A stretch of DNA of 64,000 nucleotides from Sympetrum striolatum (taxonomy: Eukaryota > Arthropoda > Insecta > Odonata > Libellulidae), in assembly GCA_947579665.1 (NCBI GenBank), contig OX388352.1, positions 73,694,113-73,758,112 of the forward strand, in the 5' to 3' direction. The notes beneath the pieces were generated by a model that searched no databases, was not told where the DNA came from, and saw nothing but the letters and a program-made list of their open reading frames with translations. The position numbers and the translations under genes are program-made. Positions 44,674-55,919 of the stretch are shown here, one piece after another (the first letter of the stretch is position 1; every line of letters starts with the position of its first letter).

Positions 44674-47158
44674 CATAGAGTAAGGATGGGGTAGAGTGCT
44701 GGACAGGCTCCGCAGTAGCCGAGCCGATGTTACAGCATTAAACCACGTGACTTTTCCGTTTTCTAGCGGCAATTCAAATACGCTGTGGAGTTTCATCTTG
44801 AAAAATCGAGTTTTTAAGTAACTCTGAACTACGTAGTTAATGCGTATATTATTTTAATAGATAGTAGAGTTTCCACTTAAAGTTCTCTTATTATAATAAT
44901 CAACGTCGGGTATGTATTCATCATTTTTTAAGAATATCAACTCATCAAGGTTTACTCGAGTAACAAGCAAGATAAATACAAAATAACAAAATTTCAAATA
45001 AATTCCCAGTTATCGTTGAGTTTTTCGGACATATCCGGAGAAAATTACGTTTAAGTGGAATATTAAGATACTTCTCGTCGAGTTCTTAAAAAAGAGAATC
45101 ATTTCGACTAGGTTTACTCGGATGAAAAGCAAGATCAAGCAAGAAAAGGAAGAGAGCAAAAAACTGAAAGTTTCGAATAAATTCCCAGTTTTCGTTGATT
45201 TTTTCGAACATTTCTGGAAAAAATGACGTTTAAGTGTTGTTAAGTTTAAATTACACATATAGCTAGAGTAACGTTTAAAACTAAGGCAAACTTGGGTTTA
45301 AGTGGTCGAATATCACAGTTAACATTTTCTTTCATATTTAAACAATGTGGAACTTTCATGAATAATTTAATAGAAACGTACTCAATTTATTTCAACGAAT
45401 GAAAGAACAAGATACTTAACTTCCTCCATTCAAAAGTTACGAGTCTTCAAAACGAGACAGGTTCGTCGATTTTTGCGAATATTTGTAAATTGAATAAATT
45501 GGAAACTGTACCTTGATATGCCTCCGGTTGAATCAACTACTGGTATAGGTATAGCTCCAAATAAAGGAAATGATTTAGAATGGAATGAAATTACAGTGGG
45601 ATTTTTCTGATAACATTTAATAATCACTTCTTTAACAAAGTTTTAGGAAACATCCTCCTGCCACATCACTGACAACTTCTCACATTTAGAATTCATTCAT
45701 ATTTAAGTATCATTATTTAGATATAAATTATAAATTAATACATATTAAATTCTATGGTATTAGGCCGGACTCCGTGGAAAGTGATAATAAGAAATAAATA
45801 AGACACTTCGTAATTTCCACACTGTGTTATTTATTTAAAAACGACCGGTTTCGGCTAACGCCACCCTCAGGTTTCATTTCTTAGTAATACATATTTTTAA
45901 AACAATACAGCTATGTTTACAGAAGGTAAGTGTAAGACAAAGATTCAGAAAGTTTAATTTTAAGCAACAGGCCATCTCTCCATCCGAAATCTTTTTCACA
46001 GATGCTTCTAAAACAAGACCCTTCACATATAAAAAAGTCCATTTCTCTGCTACGTGATACTTCACATTACTACATGTTGTAATTGAATTTAAATTTATTT
46101 CAGTTGAAGTTCATTAGTTTATATTTCCTAGCATTGCATTGTAATTTACTTTTAAGAAGACTTACGTGCAATTTTGTAAGGTTAACTTGTAAGGTTAATG
46201 CGGTGTAATCTCCAAGGTTTCTAATTGCTTGACAAATATTACAATTGGCAGCAAATAAAGGGATGTTTGATATAAGAATTTTTGGTAAGTTATTTATGTA
46301 AATTAAAATAATTATATGCAAAATAACGTTATGTAGGGTTCCAGGAAAGTTTTCCATTTTCCAGATTTTAGAGTGTTTAGAGGGCACAAAATCCTTTCTC
46401 CTCAAGCTGAGAATCCATAGTTTTCTCCTTTCATGATCTACTGGGAAGCTATAAAGTCAATATTAATAATTATAAATAACGAGAAAAGCCTGCGACACTT
46501 TAATATACTCGAGCGCTCCAATGAACTCGATTCAAGCAATAATATTGAATATGCACCGAAGGGAATAATATTCCTAAACGGAAAAACAAAGTTTATCTTG
46601 TTATAATCATCGACAAACAAGAATAAACCGTAAAAACTGCTATATTCCATTTTTGTCACATGGAATACTCTGTAGTAATAGCCGCAATCGCCTATTTGCA
46701 AGCTACTTCATTACCTTATTACATAATCTGTAAATGACAAATGAAAGTTAAATGATAAGAAAACAATTCTAAATAAGTATTAAAATCACCATAAACACAA
46801 AACTTACGAGTTAAAAGTGATTTCTTTAACGTACTTTTCCTTGCAGTTCCATGTGCAGCATTTCAAAACCATTATTCCCAAGTCCTTTAATCTTTTACGG
46901 TTAATTTTCATCCAGATACCGAAAATAAATATTGAGTTACATTAGCCAGACTATAGAGCATCTAAATAAACTCGAATTCAGAGCATCAGCTGTCCGTAAA
47001 GGACATAAATACTTAAAAAACCAACTTGAGTACACGAATTTCTCACTTAACTTACCGGCGAGATTTCCAAAAGCGGACCAAAGTCACGTGGTCTCCTACG
47101 TTCAATCCTGTAACATGCGCAGAACGCAACACGCGCTCTACCCCATCCTTACTCTATG
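44674..47158. mobile_element. 2.5-kb inverted-repeat element inserted in the BEL 5' LTR
   Basis: Perfect 23-bp terminal inverted repeats (CATAGAGTAAGGATGGGGT...) and a perfect 8-bp duplication gtcccgtc (44666-44673, 47159-47166). The 8-bp size fits P or hAT elements. The CAT start and the GC-rich target, six of eight matches to the P consensus GTCCGGAC, favour a P-like element. Subterminal gatgttacag...ccacgtgac motifs occur at both ends. There is a roughly 130-bp direct repeat at about 44945-45050 and 45110-45240. No transposase recognised. Confidence 0.85.
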
Positions 47159-47326
47159 GTCCCGTCACGTTGTCTCTTCGGTACCTTAACTTACCAGCGC
47201 TAAAAAACCACTTGAGCGCCCTCGTTTGGCGTAATTAGGAAAACAAAAACGGGGGCGAAATAAAAGAATGAGGGAAAGGAGATGGCGGGGGTTTAAAGGA
47301 ATTGGGTACGCTGGTGCGCACGAACA
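47159..47326 (-). repeat. BEL 5' LTR, outer part
   Basis: Continues the LTR after the insertion, repeating gtcccgtc. One difference from the 3' LTR. Ends CGAACA, then the target copy aatgt. Confidence 0.9.
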
Positions 47327-47331
47327 AATGT

Positions 47332-50271
47332 CTTGTTTCACATCAATTTTACATTCGAAGGTACTTGTATATTCAAAAAGAGAAAATCAATCAAAATAAT
47401 TAAATGCATTATCTGAATACTTTGTGTTCATTGTTGTTTCAGTGTCTCTAACACTTCTAGTAATTCTTAATGATGGGCTTTACAACTTCAGTAACAGTAG
47501 TCTGGGCACATTTATTTAAATTTGGAAAGATAGCACGGTTGACAGATATTCAAACATATTCTATGCCCCTTTACCAAAGGATACTCCGACAATGAAAATT
47601 GGAAAATGGAAATTATATATGAAACAATTGCATTTTTGTAAATCATAAGTGGTACAAATTCTTAAAATTTAACATTTATGAATGAAAGGGATCTTTTACA
47701 TCATAAATGCTACCTTGGGGTTTTTAAAATTCAAAGTCATAGGTATTTTAGAATATTTTGGAAATTGATAGCTCAATTAAGCTGCAATTGGCTACTGAAT
47801 TTTGCAATTTAAAAAATGTGACTAGTTAATATATCTTGGATGCCATTGAAGTGATGATTAAAAAACTTTTTTGGCTACTTGAAACTGAAGATTGTGAGAA
47901 GTATATTCACATGCAGTTGGCTCTTTTTTGTACAGTCTTTTGTATATTCCCATTTGCATGTAACATGTCACTGGCCCATTTACTTACTAGAAACAGGTTG
48001 TCCTATCTGTGTAAATTTCACCATAACTAATTCACATGAAAACAGTATTTTTCTTCGTAAAAATTGTAGTGGATCATATCCTTCCCATACTGTGGTGGAG
48101 CTAAAATAATATTTTTTTAATGTGAAAGAAGGGACTGCAGCTCTGAAACTTTTGCTGAAAGCTTAACTATGTTAATGACTTTTTAATGAACATGAGTAAA
48201 TGTATGGTAATACATGATGTGTCAATGCAACTGTATCTTTATTGAATGACTTCATATGTATGGCTTATTTCTTCCTAAGCTTATGTTTGTATTTGAAGAA
48301 AATTATAAATTTTCATTATAATTTTCGTGATGAAAGTAGAAATGGTAAGTTTTATTTGTCATTGTAACCAGCAGAACAACTTTGATGGAAATATCATTTA
48401 AATAATTTCCAATTAAATATATTACAGGTGATGGAAGGTAACATCCAAAGAAAAAATGTATAACATGTATTGCCACATATAAATTACTGGGCATGTTACA
48501 AATGAATGTGATGTCTTAAGAGCTTATGAATATTAAGTAATGAAAGATAAATGTATGAAAAAATTGGAAACATATATTACCACCAAACCTCTGTATTTTT
48601 CTACCTAATATGGAACTTTGACTATGAAAAAACTGGGAACAACTACATTAATCCTAAATATGAAACTAAAATTCCAATCAATTGGTCATGAAATTCTGAA
48701 GATGGATTCTGAATCCTTCTTATGGATTTCTTCATGTCATCTAATAAGTGTCTGTAGTAATTCAGTATAATAAATGTTTTGAAATTATATGAAAATCATC
48801 AAATTGAACTTATTAGGAGTTACAATACCCATGAGAATTAATAAATTCTGAATCATGAAATATATTACAACAGTAATCATCATCAGATTTTTAGAATACT
48901 CAATAGAAGAGATAATTTATATCTAGGGCCATACACGAGTGTTGATGGCTAGATATCAAAGAAATATCTGATTGTTTGCTGTTTCATAACATAGCTAGGA
49001 TAGTTAATGCATGAGGAATGATTCTGTTTATCATCATCATGCATAAATAATGTACAGATTCATTTATACTCCAAGTCATCTTTTTCCTTGCTAATCACTC
49101 CATTCCTTTGTAATTCATAACTGTGACACTAATCATTACTCTTCTCTCATAGTCCAAGCAAGGTCTTCCTTTATAATTCCTTCTATGTCTCTACCCTACT
49201 ACTAATCTATGTCTCACTAAGCACTCCTTTCTTTTTCAATGTTTTCCTGGATCTCTCTCTTCATTTTTCCATGCACTCTATAGGACTACTTCATTTATTC
49301 CCCTTTTTAGTCCATGTTCTTTTTATCATTTTTCTATAGCATTCCATTTCCACTGCCTCTAATTTTATCTTCTCTGCAGCTATTACAATCCAGATAATAA
49401 AAAATATAGGAGGGTATTCTGTCTTTGATTTAATTAATAAAAAACTCGATTACATCCACAGAAAAAAATTGTACAAACAGTCAAATATCGTTTTCATTTA
49501 TTTGAATATCAATAATTTCCACCATATAACACCAGAATTATCCAATTAAATCAAGTACTCTTTGTGTGTTGGTTCTTAAAAACCATTTTCTGTAACCCAA
49601 GAATATATTATTTGCTGTCAGCAAATGTATATTTTCTAGTGGAATGCCCTCTGCTTTAGATTATCTGCTTATTAATGCATCTCTACTTGCTGGTTATCTT
49701 TCTACCTAAAGAATAGAACTCTTCAACCATTACTAGCATGTTATCTCCAAATTTACCTGAAAATTTTCTCTACCCTTCTCGCTACAGAATTATGTTTTAT
49801 CGTATATTTATTTTGAGCTTGTACTTCCTTATTCTCTTTTCCATGAAAATACAGAGGCCTTGTTGATTTTTCTATCTTTTCAACAAGTACCATTATATTA
49901 TGTATCTGCAAACCACAGCATACTGATTACACTGATATACAAAAAAAACTTTTGGTGGATATTAAGGAATCCAACCTGCTTACTAAGACAATTGATTCAT
50001 GCTGGTTCATTGCAAACCGTTTGTCTCTTTCACCCACTGTTCTTGAGATATTTGACAATCACCTTTTATTTAAGATTAATATTTTATCGAGACAAACAAC
50101 TCACTACCCGAGGTTTAACTATAGCACTTATTTATCATATAGAATTAAATGCATATATAAACTAATTACTTCCTTAATTTAAGGATTCTTTGGTTTTCAT
50201 TTCTTGGCTTTTAACTTGCTTTTGTACTGCACATTTTGAAGATTGCCCTGAAGCAAACAGCAGTAGTCAGC
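47332..50271. other. Intergenic, AT-rich, no genes recognised
   Basis: About 2.9 kb with only short open frames lacking domains. A pyrimidine-rich tract lies at about 49140-49400. I see no exon, RNA gene or element ends. Confidence 0.5.
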
Positions 50272-50273
50272 TA

Positions 50274-52335
50274 CCCATGTAAAAAAAATTGTGTTGAAAC
50301 TGTGTTGAAATGGCTGTGTTGAAACTGCCTTGAAACTGTGTTGGAAATTGAAACAGGATTCCAACACAGTTAGGCCAACGTTAAGTGTTATAATTGTATG
50401 TTAATGAAGTATAATTTAAAATTTCTTTAACATATGTATAATATACCTCCAGTTTTCGTTGATTAATTTGCAAAATACCAGGTAACATCAGAAATTTAAC
50501 AAGTCTTCATAATCCCTTACTTTTAATTAACATAGCAGAATCGCATCTCAAAGATATCTCGAATGTCTAACAAGATGTCTTGGAGATGCCTCAGCGACCT
50601 TTCGTGACATCTCCAAGGTATTTGAAAACACGATGAATATTAATAAAAGGAAACATTCTAAATCACTTATCAGCTGAATGACTATATTATTAATAATACT
50701 CGATCAAACATTTAACAAACATCACATTCCATCACTCTCTTCAGCAGGAAAACCAAGTAAAAACAGGAAATTAAGCTATGGTATTTTTTGTTTATTAACA
50801 CAAAAACATATTCAACAAAAATTGTCACAAATCACGCGAGCTGTCAAACGTCAAGAAAACAACTACATTTAGAAAATTTTAAAATTATATACATGCTATT
50901 TTATAGTTTAACACGAATACACACATGGAATTGCCAAACGTTCCCACTATTCACACAAACCGCCAAACAGCACTAAAATTGTTGAACCACACGCTTTTTA
51001 CACATTCGATTGTCAAACATTGACATCTATATTTTATTCCTTGTTGATATGAAAATTCTCACTTTCACTAAGGAAAATAGGGGTACACACGAAAAATAAG
51101 TGAAGCCATTCTTGGCTAACGACCTCAACCGCCAGGGAAACACGCCACCATCTAATCGTTCTTCAACTGTTATAGCTAGCTGTATGCGTTAGGCACGGTT
51201 TTAAATTCACCCATCTGATGATTGATGGGCTGCATCGATGATCTTTGTCTGATTACTTTGATGGATTATCAATTCTTGATGAGTTTAAGAACTGTCCGCT
51301 GGTTTTTCTGCGGTTTGACAAGACGGCTACTGTTGAATTTACAACTTGTTCCATCTCCATAATTCTTTAACCTCGAGTTGAATTCAACAGATCTGTCGAA
51401 ACGTAAATCATCGCATCGTTTTTGTTCGTTGATTGTTGCATTATAAATACGTTATATTTCCCATTGTAAGTTGATATTTACTGGCGGTAAAATTTTATAT
51501 ACTGTTCTATGCGTGTTAACAATGTAGAGTTTGAGTGATGTATCAGAATGCCAAGAAATTTGACCATACTACTCCTCTTCTGAAAGAACTAAATTGGCTA
51601 CGAATTGACTCCAGACGAAAGCTACATACACTTAACCTTGTACACGAAGTACTAAATCAATGTTGTCCCCTGTATCTCTCTTCGTACTTCAATGACCTCA
51701 ACAGCACTCGTACCTTTGGTACTCGCTCTTCAGGCAAGCTAACGATTCCTTCTCATAGAATCGAAATCTGTTCTAAATCTTTGCCAGTGTATGTGAACTG
51801 ACATTCTTGAATACATTTATGATTTATTTTTCTTTTTGTGTTTATAATGTAAGTATAACGTTATCCTAATTAAAAATTTTGAACAAAACATTTCTATTTA
51901 CCTCAATCATTTAAAACATATAAGTATTTGTAGTTACGAAAATTATAAAAAGATCTTAAGTTCTCCGAAGTTTCAAGATAGACAGCTACAAGGGAGTTCG
52001 AGTAGGAACAAAGATGGTTTCAAGACAGTTCACCACAGTCCATTTCAAGTGAGATCAAGATAGTTTCAACACAGATATATTCTCCCATATTGGGAACAAG
52101 AGAGATCAACACAGTTCAAGACAGTTTCAACACAGCTCAAGACAGTTTCAACACAGTTAAAAACAACACAGTCCATTTCAAGTGAGAACAAGACAGATTT
52201 CAAGACAGTTTCAACACAGATATATTCTCCCATATTGGGAACGAGAGATCAACACAGTTCAAGACAGTTTAAAGTGTTTCAACAGAGTTTCAACAGACTT
52301 TCAACACAGTTTCAACACAAATCGTTTTACATGGG
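50274..52335. mobile_element. TA-flanked inverted-repeat element with subterminal tgttgaaac repeats
   Basis: Ends CCCATGTAAAA...TTTTACATGGG, flanked by TA (50272-50273 and 52336-52337). Similarity of the two ends extends about 40 bp inwards through ttgtgttgaaactgtgttg. The right 350 bp hold many copies of tttcaacacag and a roughly 134-bp tandem duplication (about 52034 and 52168). The left end has the same 11-mer inverted (50290-50345). Subterminal repeats of this sort are often transposase-binding sites. The interior includes a non-LTR fragment; no transposase seen. Confidence 0.78.
51535..51801 (+). pseudogene. Fragment of a non-LTR retrotransposon ORF2 C-terminus
   Basis: An 88-codon frame with FDHTTPLLKELNWLRIDSRR, LHTLNLVHEVLN and PLYLSSYF. 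It matches the common C-terminal pattern of CR1/L2/Jockey-type ORF2 proteins (HxTPLLxxLxWLPxxxR...K...PxYL). No RT domain upstream. It sits inside the TA-flanked element, so it was captured or inserted there. Confidence 0.6.
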
Positions 52336-52337
52336 TA

Positions 52338-54629
52338 ACGTATCTCCATTCCATTGACCCTGATAGCATGACTCCATCACTGAGATGTCCTGATGAAAAT
52401 CGTTCACCATGTTTGTTACTGACTGAACCTAGGTTTACAGGGAGGAAGTCAAGATGCGAGTCTAGGAGATTAATTTTGAGGAACATGTTGTAACCCAGCA
52501 GTTTGTATGCACTAAAGTACTTCTTCACAACATTCATATAGCCATCAGATTTATAATTTCCAAGGAATTGACTGCAACTTGAATGCCTCCCATGCATCTC
52601 TCTCAATACCACCTAGTAAGTATTGGGAATGACTGTCAGCAATAATCCTTTTCACATGTGGACCTATGCACACTCCTCCTTACAGTTTCTCATAGTTCAA
52701 CTCTGGAATCTTGTTGTATAGGTAGAGAAAAGCATCATGCAGACCATGCAGAGCCTTCACATAACTGTTTTTAAGCCCCAGCTTAATATATTAAGTTCGA
52801 AAATCCTATCGTAGATAAATATTTACACCTTATATATGGAGAAAGTCATGTGCAGATTATTTCCGATTAGCCTTGGTGCTTTGCTTTGTGAGTCATAAGC
52901 ATGAACTTTCGCTTTCCCGCCTCATACTAAATCTCTGTAAAGAGAAGTGAGAGTTACTTTCATACATAGACAAGGTTGATTTACCTTTCCGTTTTCGGTA
53001 AAATCCTTTTCAAAATTAGCGAGCAATATTTTGTGAAGAGTTTCGTTTATCTCGATGTTTTGTTCCAACGACCTTGGATTCTTTCGCTTTGGTTTTCATT
53101 GTTCAAGGTGGTCTTTTACCTATCTCGGACTCGGGCTAAAAATATTTAGACCAACTTGAATCTCCATCATTGCCTGCTTCAATATACTCATTTTTGATAC
53201 TAAATTGAATTTCCATAGCACTTCATAGACTACGAAGACTTATTTTATTCTTTGACTGACAATTCCGCGTTTAGATATTTCTTATATTACTTGTTATACT
53301 CTTGTTATCACACTTACTTGTTCGTGGAATACAAAAATGATTAATATACTATCGTTTGGTTTTACTATAAATCAAGGCAGTAAGTCTTTACAATTTTGGA
53401 CATCCATTTAGAGCGGTTTCGTTTTCGCATGTCACAAACATGCACTTTCTCTTTCCGGTTTTCAAAAGTGAAAGGTATTTAAATTCATACAATGAGATCC
53501 CTAGAAGGTCAATTGTCGATTCTTCTAACACAATCCGCGCCTTGCGTTTTCTTTTGACTTGTTATTTGGTTTCGTTCTTCATTACCTTCAGTCCTTTTGT
53601 GTTGGTCCTCAAAATTCAAGGTGGTCTTTCACTTACGTTTACATATTGATAGCTTTATTTTAATCTTGATAAAGATGTTCGCTTCCTTACACACTTTCAC
53701 AAAGAAAGTATATGGATTTGTTGAAGGCAAAATTTATGAGATTTTGCACATATTTAAATTTAAATTATAATATTTGTTTGATCATATTACATTAAAAATG
53801 CAAATTCCACAGAAAGCTTTTAATAGCACGGCCGGTTTCCATTGGCTTTCTCGATATAATTTATATAATAGAAATGTTCTAACCTCCCGATTCGAAACTT
53901 TGAATCACTTTTACTCAGTAAACAAATTCGATATAATACTAGTAATCTATTTAAGACATTGCAGAAATTCATAATTTTTCACATTTATTTATTGCAGTAT
54001 GTACATACATACGTTGCGCGGTATACAAGGAATAAATGTTGATAATTACATGAATTCCTCCTTCCCCTTTGAAATGATTTTTTAGTATATTAATAGCACC
54101 ATATTCTACCTAATACCACCAATTCCATATGAAAATTAAGTCTCACGGGTGGATGCCAATATGATGGGAACTCAGTTAAAAATTCCGGCGCTGACTAGAG
54201 GGGTCGTCGCCGAAAAGAAACAGGAGACAAGGTCGTAAGTTGTACGGAGTGATAAAGGGTAGAGTGAAACTCGTGAGACGTTTCTAATCAAAGCTCCCTG
54301 AAGCATATTTGCCGAGGAAGGGTGAGGCGAATAGTGGAAAACAAATGCATGAATTAGGAGACGATCATTTTTGAATTATATATTTTTCTACCATTTGAAG
54401 AGATAACAAGTCTCAGATTACCGATAGCTTACCGGACTTCGTCTCTCACGACAATTGACGAATACGAGGTATGCCTCCAGAATGACAAACATAGAAACGT
54501 GGCACTCGTTATAACGATACTTCTGAAATGAACACTAGTTATCGTTAATGAACGTCGGACGTAACTCCCTTTTGTTCAGTGAGACGGACAACGGCCAATA
54601 AATCACTCGCTATAACGCAACTCTCGTTA
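52338..54629. other. Intergenic sequence with a partly duplicated segment
   Basis: No gene recognised. Segments around 52900-53130 and 53400-53640 share pieces such as ttcaaggtggtcttt and cactttcgcttt-like stretches in the same order, so an old tandem or paired repeat is likely. The last part, before 54630, has ctcgttataacg motifs of the element noted at 55554. Confidence 0.4.
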
Positions 54630-54637
54630 TTTGCCAT

Positions 54638-55545
54638 TAGAGGCCTGCATGGGCCGAAAATTTCAACCCAAGCCCGGCCCGGCCCGTACGTTGTTGAGCC
54701 CGAGCCCGGCCCGGCCCGAAGGTAGGAAATTATTTTCGAGCCCGACCCGGCCCGAACGTAGAAACAGTGCATTTATTTGACTTCTTCAGCAATTTCGCGA
54801 ATCCCGGCTAATCGGATTTAATAAAAAGGGGTTAATTGGAGAAATATCCTTCATAGGCTAAAATTCGCCCATAAAAAGACGGAATTATTATTATTATTAC
54901 ATTGTAGGATAAGGCTGGCGGTCGCACAAAAGCTCCGTCATATCCTACTTGCATAATAAACACTTATCTGAATAATTAAATGCCTAGTAGAAGCGTTTCG
55001 GTTAATAGATTCTATGTTTCTACTCATTAAATAAAATTTAAATATTAGATATATACGTTGCTATAAATAAGGTTAGGTTGCTAATGACGCTTTAAAATAT
55101 TGTTCTCCCATCTATCGGGTTGATCTGCACTATCTATTCTAATGGTGAAAACCTTAACTATTGATTCAACTATCATTTTGGTTGTCCATGAGAATTTTTT
55201 TGTTTACAACCTCAAACTTTCCCGGAATGTTTCGTTTATTTCATCGCTGTTCACGCAATTCAAATAAAAAGCAATATTCCACGACTGAAATAAAAGTATT
55301 CATTCAATTTCCTTTTTTTTGGTACTTGTCGCAACTTCATACGACTTCTTTTACTAATTTAATTTAGCAAAAGAAACAAACCCTGCATGCGAAAAAAGAT
55401 GAGATTTACGTGCAAACCCTATGGAAATTTATTCATGGTCCCCGGCCCGAGGCCGATAGACTGCCTGCTTATCCGGCCCGAGCCCGGCCCGAACCCGATA
55501 GGATGCCTGCTTACCCGGCCCGAGCCCGGCCCATGCAGACCTCTA
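54638..55545. mobile_element. Non-autonomous hAT element with GGCCCG-rich ends
   Basis: 908 bp. Ends TAGAGGCCTGCATGGGCC and, inverted, TAGAGGTCTGCATGGGCC, with perfect 8-bp duplication tttgccat (54630-54637, 55546-55553), matching the hAT target pattern. Reiterated gagcccggcccg blocks lie within about 110 bp of each end. The AT-rich middle shows no transposase. Confidence 0.88.
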
Positions 55546-55553
55546 TTTGCCAT

Positions 55554-55577
55554 ACTCGTTATAACGGATTTCCACTG
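55554..55577 (+). mobile_element. Possible right end of a pogo/Tigger-like element
   Basis: actcgttataacggatttcc then actg and TA resembles the inverted-repeat end of pogo/Tigger-type elements. Related ctcgttataacg motifs precede the hAT at 54510-54630, so the hAT may have landed inside such an element. No matching left end was found. Confidence 0.35.
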
Positions 55578-55830
55578 TACTTCCGAAATCCAAATCGTTG
55601 TTGATAAATGAACAATATCTGTGTTCATAAGAATGTTATTCAAACCTTTTCCTGACTCTAAACTTATACCTAACTGCAAAGGACAAAAATAATGGTAGTC
55701 TCCACCCAGGATTAAAGAGAAACAGAAGGTCCAAAAATGAAAGTATGGGTTTTCTGAAGTGCCCTGATAGGTCAAAGAAACACCTTTTATGTGAGGCAGC
55801 CTCACAGTTTCAACGACACCCAAAAACATT

Positions 55831-55906
55831 AGTAGTAGTAGTAGTATTGTTAAAAGTGCTTCGACAGCTTAGGTCATTTCGCACATTGGCTCCCACCGGG
55901 AATCGA
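55831..55906 (-). mobile_element. 5'-truncated copy of the SINE at 25423
   Basis: On the - strand, from the B box (gggttcgattcccggtggg) through gtgcgaaatgacctaagctg to the (act)n tail. Direct repeats acccaaaaacatt flank it (55818-55830, 55907-55919), though the first bases could belong to the SINE. Truncation at the B box is typical of incomplete reverse transcription. Confidence 0.85.
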
Positions 55907-55919
55907 ACCCAAAAACATT

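Larger units (their letters stand above)
38534..47326 (-). mobile_element. BEL/Pao LTR retrotransposon, decayed, with 5' LTR split by another element
   Basis: On the - strand the order is LTR, Phe-tRNA primer site, gag, CCHC-type knuckles, DSGS protease, reverse transcriptase, RNase H, integrase with DUF5641-like end, LTR. The 5-bp duplication aatgt is perfect (38529-38533 and 47327-47331). LTRs are 356 bp with four differences seen once the insertion in the upstream LTR is removed, about 1% divergence. Pol has several premature stops and frame breaks, so the copy is not autonomous. Gene order with protease-RT-RNase H-integrase, an H2C2-type region and the DUF5641-like end is diagnostic of BEL/Pao. 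Confidence 0.93.

Noticed and set aside
54545..55829. Gly/Pro/Arg-rich frames around the small hAT element
   Set aside because: They come from the gagcccggcccg repeats at its ends and from flanking SINE sequence.
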